Positions 15,305 through 19,054 of a stretch of 19,054 nt of DNA are shown here, piece after piece (the first letter of the stretch is position 1; each line of letters begins with the position of its first letter). Below the pieces are notes generated by a model. The model saw only the letters and a program-made list of their open reading frames with translations. It had not been told where the DNA came from and ran no database searches. A program made the translations under genes and the position numbers. Source of the DNA: Desulfobulbaceae bacterium (GTDB taxonomy: Bacteria > Desulfobacterota > Desulfobulbia > Desulfobulbales > Desulfocapsaceae); contig DAOVUU010000006.1 in the NCBI GenBank assembly GCA_030632405.1, positions 1-19,054 on the forward strand, written 5' to 3'.

Positions 15305-15341
15305 AAAATAGGTGGGAAGAATGATTCTTTCCATCTATTTT
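15305..15341 (+). terminator. Long hairpin terminator after cooC
   Basis: A 17-bp stem with a three-base TGA loop: AAAATAGGTGGGAAGAA (15305-15321) pairs with TTCTTTCCATCTATTTT (15325-15341), with only two G-T wobbles. The A-tract before and T-tract after allow termination on either strand. It lies 10 bases after the cooC stop. Confidence 0.8.
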
Positions 15342-15357
15342 ACCGCTCTCTTTCTTT

Positions 15358-15371
15358 TTGACCTAAATCAA
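15358..15371 (+). promoter_or_regulatory. Crp/Fnr-family operator-like dyad upstream of the HD-domain gene
   Basis: TTGAC-CTAA-ATCAA is a dyad with nine of ten matches to the Fnr-type TTGAT-N4-ATCAA pattern. Its centre is at 15364.5. A TATGCT -10-like hexamer at 15394-15399 would place the dyad near -41.5 relative to transcription start, the class II activator position. Which member of the family (Fnr-, HcpR- or CooA-like) would bind cannot be read from the site. Confidence 0.45.
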
Positions 15372-15465
15372 AGATCATTCGCCTTCCCAGGTGTATGCTG
15401 TATATCTGTTCAATCTAATTGTGCCGAGAAAAAGAGTTAAGGAAATACAAGCAAAGGGGAGATTT

Positions 15466-16095
15466 ATGAAATGTCCAGGTCAGGATATGCAGTACTGGAA
15501 TGAGAATGCCATTTTTAATGTCGACTGCCCAGAATGCCATAAACCTGTTGAATTCTATAAGGATGACACCAGCCGGAAATGCGGCCATTGCGGGAAACGT
15601 TTTGTAAACCCCAAAATGGATTTCGGCTGTGCCTCATACTGTCAGTTTGCCGAGCAATGCCTGGGGACACTTCCTGAAGAATTTAAAGGAGTACAGGACA
15701 ACTTACTCAAAGATAAAGTTGCTGTGGAAATGAAACGGCAGTACAAATCTGATTTTAAACGTATAAGTCGTACCATGAAAATTGCACGCCATGCTGAAAA
15801 TATTGGTAAATCTGAAGGGGGCAATCTGGCAACCATCCTCTGTGCAGCATATCTCCATGAAATGGATATTTCAATAGCCCGGGAGATTTTGGAAAATCTG
15901 TCTGCTGAGCAGGAAACTATCAAAGAAGTGTGTACAGTCATAGAGCAATCCCCAGGATCAGGTACCCCATCATCTATTGAATCAAAAATTGTCCATGATG
16001 CGATCCACCTCCACGAGCTTCAAGATACGGGTACGACTCCAGACCATTTTTTCACCTCGTCAGCCTTAAAGCTCGGTGAAGAATCTATCACATAG
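15466..16095 (+). CDS. Zinc-ribbon plus degenerate HD-domain protein
   Basis: A 209-residue protein. The N-terminal zinc ribbon has Cys21-X2-Cys24 and Cys39-X2-Cys42, followed by a second Cys set (Cys55, Cys59, Cys65). The C-terminal helical domain has the HD-superfamily layout: His109 in ARHAENIG, then YLHEMD where the usual His-Asp pair is His131-Glu132, and late Asp178 in KIVHDA. The HD to HE change and the absence of the central HH pair suggest weak or lost phosphohydrolase activity. ATG 15466 has AAAGGGGAGA just upstream; the frame is open from 15391 but that part has no site. It is next to cooC and under a Crp/Fnr-like dyad, so a role in CODH/ACS biology or redox response is possible. 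I do not know its function. Confidence 0.75.
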   Translation: MKCPGQDMQYWNENAIFNVDCPECHKPVEFYKDDTSRKCGHCGKRFVNPKMDFGCASYCQFAEQCLGTLPEEFKGVQDNLLKDKVAVEMKRQYKSDFKRISRTMKIARHAENIGKSEGGNLATILCAAYLHEMDISIAREILENLSAEQETIKEVCTVIEQSPGSGTPSSIESKIVHDAIHLHELQDTGTTPDHFFTSSALKLGEESIT

Positions 16096-16116
16096 TCTCA
16101 AGTACGTTTCATCCCT

Positions 16117-16146
16117 GCAGGAGGGGTTTCTCCCCCCCTGCTTTAT
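16117..16146 (+). terminator. Rho-independent terminator after the HD-domain gene
   Basis: GCAGGAGGGG (16117-16126), loop TTTCT, CCCCCCCTGC (16132-16141) form a ten-position G+C-rich stem with one A-C mismatch, followed by TTTATT. It lies 21 bases after the stop codon. Confidence 0.75.
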
Positions 16147-16170
16147 TCATCATCCCCGCTCCACGAATCC

Positions 16171-16199
16171 TTGTCTCTTATTCCAATTTATTATAGTAT
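16171..16199 (+). promoter_or_regulatory. Candidate sigma-70 promoter of the NtrC-type regulator/kinase pair
   Basis: TTGTCT (16171-16176) is followed either by TATAGT at 16192-16197 (15-base spacer, five of six matches) or TAGTAT at 16194-16199 (17-base spacer, four of six). It precedes the regulator start at 16254. Moderate consensus match only. Confidence 0.4.
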
Positions 16200-16253
16200 C
16201 AAAAAGTAGGTTGAATAGTCTTTCTCCTCTGTTAAAAACCTAACCAGGTAAAT

Positions 16254-17636
16254 ATGGCGTCAATACTTGTAGTAGATGATGAACGCAGTATGAGGGACTT
16301 CCTTAAAATTCTATTAGAAAAGGAAGGACATGCTGTCTCCACCGCGGAAAGTGGTGAATCGGCACTCGCCTTGCTGCTCAATAACACGTTCGAGGTTGTT
16401 GTCAGTGACATCCGGATGCCGGGAATGAGTGGTATCGACCTTCTTGGAAAAATAAAGGAAGAAACACCAGATCTATCAGTAATTATGATTACAGCCTTTG
16501 CTTCCCCGGATGATGCTGTTCTTGCGATGAAAAATGGAGCATTTGACTATATCAGCAAACCGTTCAATGTCGATGAAATTAAATCAGTCATAGAATCTGC
16601 AACCAGTAAAAACAAAAAGGTTTTTAAAGGGGATGTGTCGGTCAGTACATTTTCTGAAATTATAGGGCAAAGCAGGGAGATGCTCAAAATTTTTGACATG
16701 ATACGACGGATCGCACCAACTCCTGCCAATGTACTTATCTATGGTGAATCCGGTACTGGTAAAGAACTCGTGGCAAGAGCTATTCACGATCACAGTAAAG
16801 TTGCCGATGAATCTTTCGTCCCTATTACCTGCAGTGCCATTCCCGAGGAGTTGATGGAAAGCGAATTATTCGGCCATGTTAAAGGCTCCTTCACAGGTGC
16901 CATTCATGACAAACGCGGACTTTTCAATGAGGCGGATAAGGGTACCGCCTTTCTCGATGAAATAGGTGAACTGACACCTATTATCCAGACTAAACTTTTA
17001 AGAGTACTGCAGGAGCGGGAGATAAAACCTGTAGGCGGTACCCGCATTAAACAGATAGCTATTCGAGTTATAGCCGCGACCAATAAAATCCTTGAAAAAG
17101 AAATTTCAGAGGGACGATTCCGAGAAGATCTCTTTTACAGATTAGCAGTTGTTCCGCTCCGGGTTCCACCCCTGCGTGAAAGAAAAGGTGATGTACCCCT
17201 TCTGGTCGACCACTTCTTAAAAAAATATTCCCAACGACTAGGCAAAGAGATCCAACAGATTTCATCATACGCTCTTGGAGTACTGATGGATTACGATTTC
17301 CCCGGAAACGTCCGTGAACTCGAAAACATTATCGAGCGTGGCGTGGCCCTGGAAAGCTCCAACATTATTTTACCGGAAAGCCTCACACTGTATGGACGTC
17401 ATAAAGAACAGCAGGTCCCTGATGAAGCCGGACAAAACCAGGCTCTCTTCCAGGCTGCAGCCAGCGAAGAAGAATTATTTGACCTTGGCATAGAACATAT
17501 CATGAGTAACCTTGAGAAACGACTTATCATGCACACTCTTAAAAAAACTGATAAATCGAAAATGCGAGCAGCAGAACTTCTGCAGATCAGCTTCCGCTCC
17601 CTTCGATATAAAATAAAAAAGTATGGACTTAGTTAG
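16254..17636 (+). CDS. Sigma-54-dependent response regulator, NtrC/AtoC family
   Basis: A 460-residue activator with the standard three domains. The receiver domain (1-120) has Asp8-Asp9, phospho-acceptor Asp52 in VSDIRMPG, and SKPF with the conserved Lys. The AAA+ domain (about 135-375) has Walker A GESGTGKE (164-171), ESELFGHVKGSFTGA containing the sigma-54-contacting loop as GSFTGA (211-216) rather than the commoner GAFTGA, Walker B FLDEIGEL, and FPGNVRELEN. The C-terminal Fis-type helix-turn-helix is at about 425-458. It binds enhancer sites and drives open-complex formation by sigma-54 polymerase when phosphorylated. The histidine kinase starting six bases downstream is the obvious partner. 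I found no convincing -24/-12 promoter inside the window, so its targets probably lie elsewhere. Confidence 0.95.
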   Translation: MASILVVDDERSMRDFLKILLEKEGHAVSTAESGESALALLLNNTFEVVVSDIRMPGMSGIDLLGKIKEETPDLSVIMITAFASPDDAVLAMKNGAFDYISKPFNVDEIKSVIESATSKNKKVFKGDVSVSTFSEIIGQSREMLKIFDMIRRIAPTPANVLIYGESGTGKELVARAIHDHSKVADESFVPITCSAIPEELMESELFGHVKGSFTGAIHDKRGLFNEADKGTAFLDEIGELTPIIQTKLLRVLQEREIKPVGGTRIKQIAIRVIAATNKILEKEISEGRFREDLFYRLAVVPLRVPPLRERKGDVPLLVDHFLKKYSQRLGKEIQQISSYALGVLMDYDFPGNVRELENIIERGVALESSNIILPESLTLYGRHKEQQVPDEAGQNQALFQAAASEEELFDLGIEHIMSNLEKRLIMHTLKKTDKSKMRAAELLQISFRSLRYKIKKYGLS

Positions 17637-17641
17637 GACGA

Positions 17642-19054
17642 ATGGAACTCTATTCACTGTCAGGACAATCAGAACATACAAAAGATGTAAATAATATTCT
17701 CAGACGTCAGCTATCATGGACACTGCTGCTGCGGGTAATTCTCTATACCCTGTTACTGGGTATCAGCTTTATCCTTCAGGAAAAACAGTTCGACGTAATC
17801 GTCCTCCCGTCAAATATTCTTATTCCACTTCTTCTTACCATCTATCTGGTCACTATTTTTTCTGCCATTGTACTGCCAGTTTTTTTAACTGATCTAAGGA
17901 AATACGCTTTTTTTCAACTGCTGCTTGACACATTCTTTGTAACAACACTCGTCTTTTTTTCCGGTTCTTCAAACTCAATTTTCATTTCGGTGTATTTTTT
18001 TCCCATTATATCAGGGGGCCTCATTCTAGCCAAAAAAGGCGGCCTCATAGCTGCTGCAGCAGCTATCCTGCAATACGGTTTACTTCTGGCTCTGGACTTG
18101 TATGGGTTGCAGCCAGCGTATGTTTTGGAATATTTTCCTTTCAAACCCAGTTCCCCGGAAATCATTCTCAACCAGTTTGCTATCCAGGGTTTGACCTTCT
18201 TTTTGGCAGCAATGCTCAGTGCATTTTTTGGAATCCGATTAAAGACAACGGAAGCAGCACTTAACGTCTCTATTAAACAGTTTGACCAGCTCGCAACCCT
18301 TTACAAGCTGGTTTTCGACAATATTACCACAGGGATAGTCACAATCGACGAGCAGAATATCATCACTTCTGCAAATAATGTAATTAAGACTATAACCGGC
18401 TCTCCTCCATCCAGCCTGATAGGAAAAAACGTCACCACTCTTTTCCCAAGTTTTGACCTCTCCGAACCCAACCTCAGACAGACAACAGATTTTACCAAGG
18501 CCGACGGGGAAAAAGTTCGTATAGGCTATACTCACATAATAATTCAACCCACGGGAAAACCAGCCTCTTCAAACAGCTCACCGCAAAAAATAGTTACCCT
18601 CCGTGATATCAGCGAAATCGAAACACTGGAAAAACAGGTTCGACAAACCGAAAAACTCGCCGCAATCGGCATGATGAGCGCAAGTATCGCCCATGATTTT
18701 CGTAACCCGCTCACCGCAATATCCGGTTCAGCTCAGGTCCTGGCGGATGATTTTTTATCCGGCGGTGCAAGAAATCGTACTAGCTATGAACTTACCAGTA
18801 TAATACTCAGAGAGTCAAACAGGCTTATTAACACTATCGGTGATTTTTTAAAATTTTCACGCCCGGAGCATGCAAATAAAGAATTGTTTTCACTTCGAAA
18901 TTGCCTGGATGAAGTATTACAGGTCTGCAAAGCCGATCCGACCTGGCCTCCTACCTGCAGAATTGAAATAACACTTGATAAAACATTAGATGTATGGGCC
19001 GATGAGACGCAGCTATTTACAGTTTTTAACCACCTCATACAGAATGCCCTCGCT
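17642..19054 (+). CDS. Membrane histidine kinase with PAS domain (PilS/ZraS-like), C-terminus beyond window
   Basis: The frame is open from ATG 17642 to the right edge, 471 codons, without a stop. About six hydrophobic segments fill residues 25-205, a PilS-like membrane sensor without a large periplasmic loop. A PAS domain follows (about 218-330; FDNITTGIVTIDEQNIITSAN in part). The HisKA domain has phospho-acceptor His351 in ASIAHDFRNPLTAI and the second helix ends LINTIGDFLKFSRP. The start of the HATPase domain (N box NHLIQNALA) is reached at the edge. AGGA overlaps the preceding stop codon. Gene order makes it the cognate kinase of the NtrC-type regulator. The signal is unknown; membrane-embedded sensing of redox state, quinone or envelope condition is possible. 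Confidence 0.93.
   Translation, partial: MELYSLSGQSEHTKDVNNILRRQLSWTLLLRVILYTLLLGISFILQEKQFDVIVLPSNILIPLLLTIYLVTIFSAIVLPVFLTDLRKYAFFQLLLDTFFVTTLVFFSGSSNSIFISVYFFPIISGGLILAKKGGLIAAAAAILQYGLLLALDLYGLQPAYVLEYFPFKPSSPEIILNQFAIQGLTFFLAAMLSAFFGIRLKTTEAALNVSIKQFDQLATLYKLVFDNITTGIVTIDEQNIITSANNVIKTITGSPPSSLIGKNVTTLFPSFDLSEPNLRQTTDFTKADGEKVRIGYTHIIIQPTGKPASSNSSPQKIVTLRDISEIETLEKQVRQTEKLAAIGMMSASIAHDFRNPLTAISGSAQVLADDFLSGGARNRTSYELTSIILRESNRLINTIGDFLKFSRPEHANKELFSLRNCLDEVLQVCKADPTWPPTCRIEITLDKTLDVWADETQLFTVFNHLIQNALA

Noticed and set aside
15391..15465. N-terminal extension of the zinc-ribbon/HD protein
   Set aside because: It lacks a ribosome-binding site and overlaps the inferred promoter, whereas ATG 15466 has a strong site.
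1..19054. Mobile elements, CRISPR arrays, tRNA or rRNA genes
   Set aside because: No transposase, integrase, regularly spaced repeats, terminal inverted repeats or RNA-gene signature was seen on reading both strands.

Overview
The window reads like part of a strictly anaerobic, sulfate-reducing bacterium of the Desulfobacterota; a Desulfobulbales-type lineage is my best guess, from gene content and moderate-to-low G+C, without any database search. Almost all of the DNA concerns the methyl branch of the Wood-Ljungdahl (reductive acetyl-CoA) pathway and the heterodisulfide-reductase (Hdr)-type electron carriers that serve it, with signalling genes interleaved.

Left edge (1-740): the 5' end of a MoxR-type AAA+ ATPase and a possible 61-codon small gene point left. 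A gap of about 350 bases with a plausible sigma-70 promoter then leads into the main rightward operon.

Main operon (741-8195): a fused HdrC/HdrB-type Fe-S protein, a MetF paralogue, a 1014-residue HdrA with two flavin-type modules, MvhD, MetV and a second, canonical MetF. The first gene is interrupted by one in-frame TGA (1470-1472). It sits exactly where the family has the Cys of an ECGH motif, and a perfect hairpin follows 16 bases later. I read it as a selenoprotein of about 440 residues with Sec244, not as two genes or a pseudogene. Together these genes look like a flavin-based electron-bifurcating (or, in reverse, confurcating) methylene-tetrahydrofolate reductase complex of the MetVF-HdrABC-MvhD type. 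HdrB and HdrC are fused and carry selenium, and there is a second MetF of unclear role.

Signalling block (8244-11451): a stand-alone receiver protein, two consecutive proteins that look like aspartokinase-type ACT-domain proteins without a catalytic domain, and a soluble two-PAS histidine kinase.

Membrane Hdr pair (11683-14327): a polytopic cytochrome b-like protein with a CxxCH haem c motif and four [4Fe-4S] motifs (a doubled HdrC module), translationally coupled to an HdrB with two complete cysteine-rich CCG motifs. This is a candidate link between cytoplasmic Hdr-type thiol or Fe-S chemistry and the quinone pool or periplasmic cytochromes. A strong terminator follows.

Right part (14485-19054): a CooC-type nickel-insertion ATPase for CO dehydrogenase/acetyl-CoA synthase with its own promoter and terminator; a zinc-ribbon plus degenerate-HD protein preceded by a Crp/Fnr-like dyad; and a sigma-54 response regulator (NtrC family) followed by its probable membrane-bound histidine kinase, which runs off the window. 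No tRNA, rRNA, CRISPR array, insertion sequence or prophage gene was seen.
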